Below, one piece after another: positions 1-10,270 of a stretch of DNA of 64,000 nucleotides. The translations under genes and the position numbers were made by a program. This stretch comes from Nematopogon swammerdamellus (Eukaryota; Arthropoda; Insecta; Lepidoptera; Adelidae). The first letter of the stretch is position 1; each line of letters starts with the position of its first letter. The DNA is taken from NCBI GenBank assembly GCA_946902875.1, contig OX336348.1, forward strand, positions 16,393,741-16,457,740, read 5' to 3'. The notes under the pieces were generated by a model. The model was not told the DNA's origin and searched no databases. It saw only the letters and a program-made list of their open reading frames with translations.

Positions 1-459
1 TCTCTTTTTCCAAACTGGGACCTGATTACTATTGTTAAACGATTTTTCAAGTATTTTCTGTTTGTTTTCTTTGATAACTGTCATCGCTGCTGAGTAGAGG
101 ATTATGTTTAATTCTGTTATGCTCATGTTAAATGTTAATATATTTGGTAAATATGCATTTATTTCATTGACATTTTGTATGAATTGTTTGTTTATCATTC
201 CTTTCGGTAAGTATTGTCTTTCATTTATGTCAATTTTCTTTATTTCTTCTATTGTATTTATTAAATTCTTTATTATATGACTTCTGTCATTACATAAATT
301 TGATTCCGAATTATAATTGTTATTCATATTATAATTGGTTATATTTGGTGAGAATATATTGAAGGAGACATCTTCATTTATTTCTGCTATAGTGCCTGTC
401 CTCTGTGGATTAGCAGCTGTATACTCGGTTCCATATGAATGGTCAGCATTCTGTTCTTT
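1..459 (-). CDS. LINE ORF fragment, runs off the left edge
   Basis: The minus strand is open without a stop from about 459 to base 1 (153 codons) and continues beyond the window. The translation is Asn/Ile-rich and ends in this window with VPVWKKR. A stretch with [12 protein letters not shown] resembles the conserved segment (ITETN..IYAGA, then P.WK.RLE) found upstream of the reverse transcriptase in a LINE family common in invertebrates. The plus-strand relic at 720-1040 looks like the C-terminal end of the same kind of protein. No start codon is evident: the frame stays open into the adjacent TA microsatellite, so this is probably a truncated copy. Similarity is by recollection of the family pattern, so the assignment is moderate; the open frame itself is directly seen. 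Confidence 0.45.
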
Positions 460-460
460 T

Positions 461-562
<102 letters not shown>

Positions 563-719
563 TACCAGAGCACAACTATGTGGTGGAAGTGCCCCCTTAG
601 TGAACCACATGTCAAAGAAAACTCCAGTGCAAAAATAATGTGGGAAATTCCAGTTCTCACCGACTATCCTCTAATATAATAGACCGGACATAATAAATAC
701 TGATAAAATAAATAATAGA

Positions 720-1040
720 ACTTTCCTCACAGATGTTACAGTGCCCTCCGATTATAATGTTATAAAAAAAGAGACAGAAAAGCTTACCAAATATTATGCA
801 CTCAGAATTGAAATTGAAAGGTTATGGAAAACGAAAGCAAAAATTATACCAATAGTTATTGGAACTACAGGAATTGTTGGCAAATCTATAGACAAATACA
901 TTTCGGATTTAAAAGCAGATATCAAAATTGAAATTTTACAACAACAAGCTGCTATACATACATGCAATATAATGACAAAATTTATGACCGGCTATTTGGA
1001 AGAATTACAAGGAAACAACAATCACACCACTGATGACTAA
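720..1040 (+). pseudogene. LINE reverse transcriptase C-terminal relic, copy 1
   Basis: An open frame of about 105 codons reads TDVTVPSDYN, then LRIEIERLWK, IPIVIGTTG and LQQQAAIHT. This follows the C-terminal tail pattern of a LINE ORF (DVxIPxDxxI..KE..K...Y..L..EI.RLW......PVVIG..G.......LQK.A...T). There is no RT catalytic core, so it is a 5'-truncated fragment. The stop is at about 1038-1040, and 3' untranslated sequence containing a CTTGGGCGG motif follows to about 1170. A more decayed copy of the same stretch, including that motif, lies at 9325-9780. Confidence 0.6.
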
Positions 1041-2351
1041 TATGTACCACTAATATCTACAAGTATCCACTAATATCTCCCAAGGTGATCTTGGGCGGGG
1101 ATGATGAAGATTGTCCAGCCAAAACCCAACGATGGCTGAGGTTCAAAAAACTTGGACGAGGACGTATATATATCCATACTTCCATACTAATATTATAAAT
1201 TCGAAAGTAACTCTGTTGTCTGTCTGTCTGTTACCTTTTTACGCCTAAACCGCTGAACAGATTTCGATAAAATATTGCACGGAGATGAATTGCATACTGA
1301 GGAAGGACATAGGCTACCTTTTGTCTCAAAAAACAACCCTGAAAGGGGTGAAATGGAAATCCCCTATTTCGATGAAAGTTTGTATGGGGAACCCATGCAT
1401 TTCTCAAGTTAGGGATATGACAATTCATATTTAGGCTTTTGGTATGAAATAATGAATTACGTGTTTCAGCGTTTTTGCTATCTCAACCCTTAAATTAAAA
1501 TAGGGGATGATTTCAAAATTAGATTTTAGGATTTTATAAAATTTTGTACGGAGATGAATTGCATCCTGAGGAAGGACATAGGCTACCTTTTGTCTTAAGG
1601 AGGAAAAAACAACCCTTAAGGAGGTGAAATAGGGGATGAAAGTTTGTATGGGGAACCTATCATTTCTCAAGTTAGGGATATGACAATTCATATTTAGGCT
1701 TTTGGTATGAAATAAAGAATTACGTGTTTCAGCGTTTTTGTTAAATCAACCCTTAAATTATAATAGGGGATGATTTCAAAATTAGATTTAGGATTTTAAA
1801 TGATTTTAAATAATTTCACCATACTGGTGGTGGCTTTGAAGAGGGGGGTTGAGGTAGGGGGGGAGATGCCCGCGGGGAGAGGGGAAGGAAGGATAATTTA
1901 ATGAAATGAAGGGTGGAAGTTTGTATGGGAGTATTGGTTTTTTTATAGGTAGGAAGTTGAAAATCATAATTATAGCTACTCATCATAAATAAATAATGAC
2001 GTGTTTCAGGGTTTTTACTTTTTCACATTTTAGGGGGGGGGGGGGGGGTAAACAGGGGGTTAAAAAATTGTATAGGAGTATCGGTTTTTTTACAGGTAGG
2101 AACTTGAAAATCATAATTCTAGCTACTCATCATAAATCAATTATGCGTGTTTCAGGGTTTTTGGATTTTCAAATTTTAAGGGAGGGAAATGTGGGGTGAC
2201 AGTTTGTATGGGAGTATGGGTTTTTTAAAGGTAGGACCTTGAACATCATAATTATAGCTACGCATATAAGAAATAAATGATGACGTGTTTTAGGGTTTTT
2301 GGTTTTTCACATTTTAGGGGGGAAGGGAATTTGGGGTGCATGGTGACAGTG

Positions 2352-3655
2352 AGTTAGCATTGTTTAAAGATAAATTGGCAAATTGTAACTGGGAAACTTT
2401 GTATGAAAAAGACGACGCAAATAACGTAGCGCAGAGCTTTATGGATATGTTTTTAACTTTATATAGTAATACGTTTCCAATTAAAAACAAGAAAAGTTTA
2501 ACCGCAAGCAACGAGTTCACGTGGGCTCGAGTGTATTCGACTGGAAGGAAGTCACTATGGGTGTTCCACAGGGGTCAATCTTGGGACCTTTGCTATTCTT
2601 GATCTACATTAATGACCTACCATCGCTAACGGCCACTTTATGTAAAAGTACGCTTTTTGCAGACTACAGAAATTTTTCTGTCACAGGTATAGGTGATGTA
2701 GATTTAAATAACAAAACCTTGCTGGTAATTTCAAAGGTTGAAAAATGGTTCTCCTGCAATGGTATTGCATTAAATAAAAGCAAAACCGTGAAAATGCCAT
2801 TTTATACTCGAAATCGTAAAGACATACAACAATCAAATATTTTGGATGAAAGCTGTGCAAAATTTCTAGGCATAAACATAGATTCCAACTTAAGATGGTG
2901 TGGTCACATAGAGCAAGTATGCAAAAAGCTGTCTTCAGCTAATTATGCGCTAAAGCAAATTAAACCACTCGTTGAGAGTAAAATTTTGCAAACGATTTAT
3001 CATGCCTACTTTCATGCACGGATGACTTATGGGTTGTTAGTGTGGGGAAATTCGGTCGACATAAACAAAGTTCTCATAAAACAAAAAAGAGCTCTCCGAA
3101 TTATGTACGGAGTGACTAGAAGAGTGTCGTGTCGTCCTCTCTTTGTAGCATCTAAGATTCTATTAGTAGTGGGTCATTATGTATTAGATTGTGTAACATA
3201 CATACACACCAATATTGGAAACTATCCCAAAAACTCAGATCGACATAGTTATAAGACGAGGTCGGCAGGTCTACTTCAGCTCCCTCGATGTAGACTCACT
3301 TGTGCAATGCGTCATGGAGACTTCATGAAAATTAAATTATATAATCATATTCCAGAAGAATTCACATCAATGCCTGTAAATGTTTTTAAATATAAAATCA
3401 AAATCTTTTTAACGAAACATCCAATCTATAATATAAATGAATTCTTTAATTGATCGCTTCTGCTACCGGACTGAATAATTTGTTGTAATTTTTTATTTTA
3501 TTTTGACTATGTATTTTATTTGATTATTGTATATGACTATTGTGTAATAATAATTATTGTGCACATACTAAATGACGATTTCTATAGCGTACAGATACCA
3601 TGTATCCGAATTTATGCTCGCTGAAATAAAAATATTTGACTTTGACTTTGACTTT
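2352..3655 (+). mobile_element. 5'-truncated, internally deleted LINE inserted in Helitron A1
   Basis: The other family-A copies read straight through GTGACAGTGGCCTTGCCC, whereas A1 is split after GTGACAGTG; this fixes the insertion. The insert contains a LINE ORF remnant and a 3' tail of repeated TTTGAC units directly before the right junction, so it entered in plus orientation. The 2352-2500 part encodes the linker that precedes the RT domain (WETLYEKDDANN, FPIKNK) and jumps directly into RT motif B, so the fingers and motif A are deleted. At most 3 bp (GTG) could be a target duplication. Confidence 0.85.
2521..3453 (+). pseudogene. LINE reverse transcriptase, C-terminal half (jockey/CR1-like)
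   Basis: The 310-codon frame begins within RT motif B (GVPQGSILGPLLFLIYINDL) and continues through palm and thumb to a stop at 3453. In motif C the expected FADD reads FADY, which removes a catalytic Asp. The typical thumb sequence YGLLVWGNS...KQKRALRIMYG and the C-terminal YNHIPEE region follow. The frame differs from that of the upstream linker (2352-2500). Family usage: this enzyme class reverse-transcribes its own RNA at a nicked target. This copy cannot, because motif A is deleted and motif C is altered. Confidence 0.75.
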
Positions 3656-3762
3656 GTGGCCTTGCCCTTAGTAATACGTTCTTTCTTCGAGAAGGTTTAT
3701 TGTATTCAAGAAAGCAGCTTAGCCTGAAGCCTTGCCGTTCGTTACTTACTTTATTTTTATCG

Positions 3763-3891
3763 TTTTTTTTATGTAATCCCGTATGGGTGGCTGAGTCGGA
3801 GGGGCCAAAGCGCATGCTCCGACCATCCAATATCAACTCCGAGATGGTAGGTGCCTTACCGGAGACTTCCCTGGATTGCTGGCTATACTGG
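3763..3891 (+). repeat. SINE-tail module captured inside Helitron family A
   Basis: From TTTTTTTATGT to GGCTATACTGG this stretch matches part of the SINE at 33960-34362 (same order: GGGGxCAAAGCGCATGCTCCGACC, AATATC, GGTAGGTGCC, CCCTGGATTGCTGGCTATACTGG). All four family-A Helitrons carry it at the same internal position (also about 12160-12290, 32395-32520 and 58300-58430), so the acquisition predates their spread. Confidence 0.75.
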
Positions 3892-3898
3892 TTTACAT

Positions 3899-5830
3899 AA
3901 ACGCAGCTCGGCCTTCGGCCTTGCCCTTAGTACCTTACTTTCTACGAGAAGGTTTATTGTCTTCCTGAACGAAGCTCGGCCTTCGGCCTCGCCCATAATT
4001 ATTTACTTTCTTCGAGAAGGTTTATAGTCTTCCTGAACGCAGCTCGGCCTTCGGCCTCGCCCATAGTTACTTACTTTCTTCGAGAAGGTTTATGGTCTTT
4101 CTGAACGCAGCTCGGCCTTCGGCCTCGCCCATAGTTACTTACTTTCTTCGAGAAGGTTTATAGTTTACCTGAACGCAGCTCGGCCTTCGGCCTCGCCCAT
4201 TGTTACTTACTTTCTTCGAGAAGGTTTATAGCCTTCCTGAACGCAGCTTGGCCTTCGGCCTTGCCCATAGTTACTTACTTTCTTCAAAAAGGTTTATAGT
4301 TTTCCTGAACGCAGCTCGGCCTTCGGCCTCGCCCACAGTAACTTACTTTCTTTGAGAAGGTTTATAGCCTTCCTGAACGCAGCTTGGCCTTCGGCCTTGC
4401 CCATAGTTACTTACTTTCTTCGAGAAGGTTTGTGCTCTTCCTGAACGCAGCTCGGCTTTCGGCCTCGCCCTTAGTAACTTACTTTCTACGAGAAGTTTTA
4501 TAGTCTTCCTGAACGGAGCTCGGCCTTCGGCCTCGCCCTGAGTTACTTACTTTCTTCAAGAAGGTTTATAGCCTTCCTGAACGCAACTCGGCCTTCGGCC
4601 TCGCCCTCAGTTACTTACTTTCTTCGAGAAGGTTTATAGCCTTACTGAACGCAGCTCAGCCTTCGGCCTCGCCCTCAGTTACTTACTTTCTTCGAGAAGG
4701 TTTATGGTCTTCCTGAACGCAGCTCGGCCTTCGGCCTCGCCCATAGTTACTTACTTTCTTCGAGAAGGTTTATAGTTTTCCTGAACGCAGCTCGGCCTTC
4801 GGCCTCGCCCTTTGTTACTTACTTTATTCGAGAAGGTTTATAGTCTTTCTGACCGCAACTCGGCCTTCGGCCTCGACCACAGTAATTTACTTTCTACGAG
4901 AAGGTTTATAGCCTTCATGAACGCAGCTCGGCCTTCGGCCTTGCCCATAGTTACTTACTTTCTTCAAAAAGGTTTATAGTTTTCCTGAACGCAGCTCGGC
5001 CTTCGGCCTCGCCCATAGTTACTTATTTTCGTCGAAAAGCTTTATAGCCTTCCTGAACGCAGGTCGGCCTTCGGCCTCGCCCTCAGTTACTTACTTTCTT
5101 CGAGAAGGTTTATGGTCTTCCTGAACGCAGCTCGGCTTTCGGTTTCGCCCTGAGTTACTTACTTTCTTCAGGAAGGTTTATAGCCTTCCTGAACGCAGCT
5201 CGGCCTTCGGCCTCGCCCTCAGTTACTTACTTTCTTCGAGAAGGTTTATGTTCTTCCTGAACGCAGCTCGGCCTTGGGCATCGCCCATAGTTACTTACTT
5301 TCTTCGAGAAGGTTTATAGTCTTCCTGAACGCAGCTCGGCCTTCGGCCTCGCCCATTGTTACTTACTTTCTTCGAGAAGGATAATAGTCTTTCTAACCGC
5401 AGCTCGGCCTTCGGCTTCGACCTCAGTAACTTACTTTCTTCGAGAAGGTTTATAGTCTTCCTGAACGCAGCTCGGCCTTCGGCCTCGCCCTCAGTTTCTT
5501 ACTTTATTCGAGAAGGTTTATAGTCTTCCTGAACGCAGCTCGGCCTTCGGCCTCGCCCATAGTTACTTACTTTATTCGAGAAGGTTTATAGTCTTCCTGA
5601 ACGCAGCTCGGCCTTCGGCCTTGCCCATAGTTACTTACTTTCTTGGAGAAGGTTTAATTTATTTCTAGAATGCAGCTCAGCCTGAAGCCTGCCGCGCCGT
5701 TAGTTACTTACTTTATTTGAGAAGGTGTATCGTTTACCTTAACACAGCTTGGCCTTTGGCCTCGCCCTTAATTACTTACTTTCTTAGAGATGGTTTATCG
5801 ACTTCCTGAACGCAGCTCGGCCTTCGGCCT
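3899..5830 (+). repeat. 68-bp tandem array in Helitron A1 (about 28 units)
   Basis: Successive ACGCAGCTCGGCC motifs start at 3901, 3969, 4037 and 4105, a 68-bp period. Each unit holds a GGCC-TTC-GGCC hairpin, a TTCGAGAA motif and a TTCCTGAA motif. Units differ by scattered substitutions. 68 is not a multiple of 3, so apparent proteins rich in PERSSAFGLA are not conserved frames. Confidence 0.95.
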
Positions 5831-5904
5831 CGCCCATAGTCACTTACTGTCTTCTTTGAAATACGATTTTCACGCGAGCGGAGCCGCGGGCTCAGCTAGT
5901 ATAT

Positions 5905-6343
5905 ATTTTTTTTTATTTTTTTTTTATGGAAACTGACACGGTTGGCTACATCACCTACAACATCCGTGATGTCAGCCCATAACACCGGGTGAACTAGGTG
6001 CTATGTCAGTGCTTCCCTTCATTTCGCGTCGGCTACACTGAACTGGACGGAAAACACGAACTATTTACATAGCCGTTTCGACCGACGTTTCGCTCAGTGC
6101 GGTGGTACCAACCCGGCCGGGATAAACCCTACCACCCAGTAAGGTAAGAAGGGAAGGGACCTACAGTTTAACGTGGAATCCGAACCACGGTCAGCCTCCA
6201 ACGGTCGGGCGGTCACCCATCCAATAACTGACCGCACCACTGAGCTGCCGAGGCTGACGATCCCTTAGTCGACTTTTACGACATGCGACGGGGAGAGATG
6301 CAGTGGGGCTATTCTTTTTAAGTACCGACCCCACACGGTACTA
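5905..6343 (-). mobile_element. SINE-like repeat R, long form with 5S-like cassette (R1)
   Basis: The plus strand starts with a T-run (the SINE A-tail on minus), then CACCTACAACATCCGTGATG, and ends with CCCACACGGTAC. Related copies lie at 6477-6754 and (reverse) 36316-36640; the tRNA-headed SINE at 33960-34362 shares the middle (GGTACCAACCC, AGGGAAGGGACCTACAGTTT). Only R1 has the roughly 110-bp cassette with a 5S-rRNA-like segment (6190-6258) and a tRNA T-arm-like hairpin (6172-6189: CGTGG stem, loop with TTCGG). It directly abuts the end of Helitron A1. No protein is encoded. Confidence 0.65.
6190..6258 (-). other. 5S rRNA-like segment of SINE R1
   Basis: On minus this reads from GTCAGCCTC to GAGGCTGAC, so its ends are 9-base inverted repeats. 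Inside, GGTCAGTTATTGGATGGG followed by TGACCGCC parallels the eukaryotic 5S rRNA segment GGTTAGTACTTGGATGGG followed by AGACCGCC, and GGCAGCTCAG parallels GGAAGCTAAG. It is a fragment, not a complete 5S gene. Confidence 0.5.
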
Positions 6344-6476
6344 TATATATATAATAAATATGTAAGGGATGGTCATGGAGTAAGTTACTTTGTTTTAGGA
6401 AATATTGAGTTTGTAGCCTCTATGTATGATACTTAAGCTAAATTGACGATTTTTAGAAATCTTTTCTGTATGTATG

Positions 6477-6754
6477 TTTTTTTTTTTTTTATTGATGCTG
6501 ACACGGATGGCTTCATCACCTACAACATCCGTGATGTCAGCCCATAACACCGGATGAACTTGGTGCCACGTCAGTGATTCCCTTCGGTCGTGCCGGCTAC
6601 ACTGAACTGGACGGAAAACACAAACTATTTACATAGCCGTTTCGACCAACCTTTCATTCAGTGCGGTTGTACTAACCCGGGCGGGTTGAACCCTACCACC
6701 TAGTAATATAAGAAGGGAGTCATATCCCTTAGTCGCCTTTTACGACATACACGA
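6477..6754 (-). mobile_element. SINE-like repeat R, short form (R2)
   Basis: It is inserted in the C module at the TATGTATG microsatellite; the other C copies are uninterrupted there. It shares both ends with R1 but lacks the 5S-like/T-arm cassette: AGTAATATAAGAAGGGAGTC joins directly to CCCTTAGTCGCC. The T-run at 6477-6491 marks its A-tail on minus. Confidence 0.65.
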
Positions 6755-7302
6755 ATGTATGTATGTATGTTCCTCCATAACTCTTAAAGCCATCATCCGA
6801 ATTTGATGAAACTTAGTACAAGCCTATTTTACTATACGGGACACAGGATAGGCTAACTAAAATTAACTTCCGGCTACGCTTAGATGTGGGTCCCATACAA
6901 ATCGAATCGAAATAAAAGCGGCGCGGCGCGGCGGCGCTTGGTGGCGGCTAGCTGGCGGAGACTGGCGGCGCGGAGGCGGAGGCGCGGGGCGCGGCGCGGG
7001 GTGCGGTCTAGCGGAGCGCGGTGTGTGTATGCATTGTCCCGAGCAGAGTATTTAATTTAATTCGATTCATAATATTATGTGGGTTTGATTAATTTTAGGT
7101 TCAAACCTATGTAAAAGTGTTGTCGCAAGTCGATGTTAGCGGATATTTACTTAACTGGAGTTCCTATTTTATTTAAGTTATTTGATCGTATGTTTATTAT
7201 ATTGTACGTAGTGTAGTATGCGCGCAATATTAGCGAAAAGATTCTTATTTTTACCCGACTACGGCGAAGCGAAAAGGAGAGTTATGTGTTTGGCCGGTAT
7301 GC

Positions 7303-7361
7303 ATGTATGTATGTATGTATGTATGTATGTATGTATGTATGTATGTATGTATGCATGCATG

Positions 7362-7395
<34 letters not shown>

Positions 7396-7398
7396 TTT
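7303..7398. repeat. (GTAT)n microsatellite
   Basis: A tetranucleotide run with a few GCAT and ATAT interruptions. The Met-Tyr-Val-Cys frame through it is a repeat artefact. A shorter run lies at about 10849-10876. Confidence 0.95.
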
Positions 7399-7728
7399 AT
7401 GTATGTTCATCTATTCCCTCATAACTTCGAAACTACTTTTTATCATAATTTGACAAATGAGGTATTGTTGGATGCGTCTTGACGCTGGATAGAGGCTATG
7501 TGACGTCCCATAAAATTGGATATGGCGCCCTCTAAAGGACATAAAGTCATGACCTAAAAAAATTTTTTTTTTCAATGATGCCGTGTATCAAATGAAAGGG
7601 CTTAATTAACACATTTCAAAAATTTATATATTGTTAGCTGTTGTTTTCGGATTTGCTTGCGTGCATGCATCCAATAATTGGGAATAATTTCTAAAATCAG
7701 GCCTCACTTCAAACCTACCCAAAATACA

Positions 7729-9311
7729 TCCTACTAATATTATAAACGCGAAAGTTTGTAAATGAGTTGCGTTCAGGAAGACGATAAACCTACTCAAAGA
7801 AAGTAAGTAACTAATGGCGAGGCCGAAGGCCGAGCTGCGTTCGGGAAGACTATAAACCTTCTCGAAGAAAGTAAGTAACAAAAGGCGAGGCCGAAGGCCG
7901 AGCTGCGTTCAGGAAGACCCTAAACCTTCTCGAAGAAAGCAAGTAACAAAGGGCGAGGCCGAAGGCCGAGCTGCGTTCAGGAAGAGGATAAACCTTCTCG
8001 AAGACAGTACGTAACTATGGGCGAGACCGAAGGCCGAGATGTGTTCAGGAAGAGGATAAATATTTTCGAAGAAAGTAAGTAACAAAGAAGTTATTTTCTT
8101 CGAGAAGATTTGTGGTCTTCCTGAACGCAGATCGGCCTTCGGACTCGCCCTCTGTTACTTTCATTCTTCGAAAAGGTTATCCTCTTCCTGAACGCAGCTC
8201 GGCCTTCGGCCTCGCCCTTTGTTACTTATTTTCTTAAAGATGGTTTATCCTCTTCCTGAACGCAGCTCGGCCTTCGGCCTCGCCCATAGTTACTTACTGT
8301 CTTCGAAAAGGTTTATCGTCTTCCTGAACGCAGCTCGGCCTTCGACCTCGCCCTCTGTTTCTTATTTTCTCCGAGAAAGTTTATGGTCTTCCTGAGCGCA
8401 GCTCGGCCTTCGGCCTTGCCCATAGAAACTTACTGTCTTCGAGAAGGTTTATCGTCTTCCTGAATGCAGCTCGGCCTTCGTTACTTAGTTTCTTCGAGAA
8501 GTTTTATGGTATTCCTGAACTCAGCTCGGCCTTCGGCCTCGCCCTCTGTTACTTACTTTCTCTGAAAAGGTTATCCTCTTCCTGAACGCCGCTCGGCCTT
8601 CGGCCTCGCCCATAGTTACTTACTGTCTTCCAGAAGGTTTATCGTTTTCCTGAACGCAGCTCGGCCTTCGGCCTCACCCTGTGTTACTTACTTGCTTCGA
8701 AAAGGTTACCCTCATCCTGAAAGCAGCTCGGCCTTCGGCCTCGCCCATAGTTACTTACTGTCTTCGAGAAGGTTTATCGTCTTCCTGAACGCAGCTCGGC
8801 CTTCGGCCTCGCCCTCTGTTACTTACTTTCTTCGAAAAGGTTATCCTCTTCCTGAGAAGTTTTATGGTATTTCTGAACTCAGCTCAGCCTTCAGCCTCGC
8901 CCTCTGTTACTTACTTTCTTTTAAAAGGTTATCCTCTTCCTGAACGCAGCTCGGCCTTCGGCCTAGCCCATAGTTACTTACTGTCTTCGAGAAGTTTTAT
9001 CATTTTCCTGAACGCAGCTCGGCCTTCGGCCTCGCCCTCTGTTACTTACTTTCTTCGAAAAGGTTACCCTGATCCTGAACGCAGCTCGGCCTTCGGCCTC
9101 GCCCATAGTTACTTACTTTCTTCGAGAAGGTTTATCGTCTTCCTGAACGCAACTCCGCCTTCGGCCTCAAAAAGTCACTCACTTTCTTCGAGACGGTTTA
9201 TCGTTTACCTGAATCCAGCTCGCCCTTAGTTACTAGCCTGAACCGAGCTCGCCCTTAGTTCTTCCTTTGAAATACGAATTTCACGCGAGCGAAGCCGCGG
9301 GCAAAAGCTAG
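7729..9311 (+). mobile_element. Helitron-like element, family B, copy 1 (B1)
   Basis: Starts TCCTACTAATATTATAA after A (7728) and ends in CACGCGAGCGAAGCCGCGGG...AGCTAG followed by T (9312), the Helitron signature. Inside, the 68-bp unit is first in minus orientation (about 7775-8090), then flips at an AACAAAGAAGTTA junction (about 8090) and continues in plus orientation to about 9190. It has no ORF beyond repeat artefacts. The flank to the left is the C module; the same C/B junction recurs at 14341. Confidence 0.75.
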
Positions 9312-9324
9312 TCAATAATAAAAC

Positions 9325-9780
9325 ATAACTCATTGATGTCAGCGTTCCTTTCGACAACAATATTATAAAAAAGAAACTGGAAAATTGTCTAAATATTAAG
9401 CCCTCAAAATTGAAGTACAAAGGTTATGGAAAACAAATGCCAGAATCATGTCTATAATAATTGGAACAACCGGAATTATTGCAAAAACTGTACCAAAATA
9501 ACATTTTTGGATGCAGATATAAAAATAAAAGTCTTACAACAACAAGCTGCAATACAGACTACGTAAATTTTAACATAAGTAATGACTGGTTATTTGGAAG
9601 AACTAGAAAATTATGATGAAGCAATTAATTAAGAAGAGGCTTGCAATATCACCACACATCTATCCCCTCTCCCGAGATGCACTTGGGCGGAGACTGATGT
9701 TAACCCAGTGCCATACTGAGAGTAAACAAAAAACGGACGAAGAATTTAATTATAATATCAATATCAATATCAATATATCA
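9325..9780 (+). pseudogene. LINE reverse transcriptase C-terminal relic, copy 2
   Basis: Frame pieces such as LIDVS, KKETGKLSKY, RLWKTNARIM, IIGTTGII and VLQQQAAIQT match the relic at 720-1040 in order but are broken by stops and frameshifts. The 3' flank again has ACTTGGGCGGAGA. It lies exactly between two facing Helitron 3' ends (9311 and 9784). Confidence 0.6.
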
Positions 9781-9783
9781 ATA

Positions 9784-10269
9784 CTAGCTTTTGCCCGCGG
9801 CTTCGCTCGCGTTAAATTCGTATTTAGAAGGAAGAACTAAGGGCGAGCTGGGTTCAGGCTAGTAACTAAGGGCGAGCTGGATTCAGGTAAACGATAAACC
9901 GTCTCGAAAAAAGTGAGTAACTTTTTGAGGCCGAAGGCGGAGTTGCGTTCAGGAAGACGATAAACCTTCTCGAAGACAGTAAGTAACTATGGGCGAGGCC
10001 GAAGGCCGAGCTGCGTTCAGGATGAGGGTAACCTTTTCGAAGAAAGTTAGTAACAGAGGGCGAGGCCGAAGGCCGAGCTGCGTTCAGGAAAACGATAAAC
10101 CAATTCGAAGATAGTAAGTAACTATGGGCAAGGCCGAAGACCGAGCTGCGTTCAGGAAGAGGATAACCTTTTCAAAGAAAGTAAGTAACAGAGGGTGAGG
10201 CCGAAGGCCGAGCTGCGTTCAGGAATACCATAAAACTTCTCAGGAAGAGGATAACCTTTTCGAAGAAAG
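9784..10269 (-). mobile_element. Helitron family B 3' portion, inverted copy (B3)
   Basis: CTAG at 9784-9787 with TTTTGCCCGCGGCTTCGCTCGCG is the family-B 3' end read on the minus strand, followed by inverted 68-bp units. It is a near mirror image of 8816-9311, including an irregular shared feature (GGCTAGTAACTAAGGGCGAG) and a shared truncated unit (CATAAAACTTCTCAGGAAGAGG). The 5' end is missing: similarity stops at about 10269. Confidence 0.7.
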
Positions 10270-10270
10270 T

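Larger units (their letters stand above)
1181..5899 (+). mobile_element. Helitron-like element, family A, copy 1 (A1)
   Basis: The element starts with TCCATACTAATATTATAA and ends in a GC-rich hairpin region followed by CTAG, with T (5900) as the next base; these are the termini of non-autonomous lepidopteran Helitrons. The body matches copies at 11154-14295, 57295-60503 and (reverse) 30661-33531 almost base for base: a 5' domain with CTGTCTGTCTGT, a G-run near 2034-2049, a SINE-derived module (3763-3891), a 68-bp tandem array (3899-5830) and the 3' hairpin. It encodes no Rep/helicase, so it would need an autonomous partner. A1 alone carries a LINE (2352-3655) and a roughly 290-bp internal tandem duplication (second copy starts near 1545). 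The base before the 5' end is T rather than the expected A. Confidence 0.8.
6347..7728 (+). mobile_element. C module, copy 1 (non-coding Helitron-associated repeat)
   Basis: It begins TGTAAGGGATGGTCATGGAG. It contains a GC-rich stretch (about 6915-7030), TACCCGACTACGGCGAAGC at about 7255, a GTAT microsatellite (7303-7398) and a unique tail up to the start of element B1 at 7729. The first part recurs at about 46490-47199 and 47715-48440; the tail from TTTTTACCCGACTAC recurs at 10798-11153 plus 14296-14340. It is interrupted by SINE R2 (6477-6754). In two places the module directly precedes a B element, so C plus B may form one larger unit. No coding potential is seen. Confidence 0.6.

Noticed and set aside
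3899..5830. CRISPR-like array
   Set aside because: Units are contiguous 68-bp tandem repeats without unique spacers, in a clearly eukaryotic transposon context.
6190..6258. 5S rRNA gene
   Set aside because: Only a central part resembles 5S rRNA, and it sits within a SINE-like repeat with its own inverted ends.
7218..7424. Met-Tyr-Val-Cys repeat frame
   Set aside because: Produced by the GTAT microsatellite.
8692..9229. Long frames through the 68-bp arrays (also 14813-15338, 48375-49090, 49520-50355) that look like a repeat protein
   Set aside because: The unit is not a multiple of three, equally long frames occur on both strands and in several phases, and stops differ between copies.
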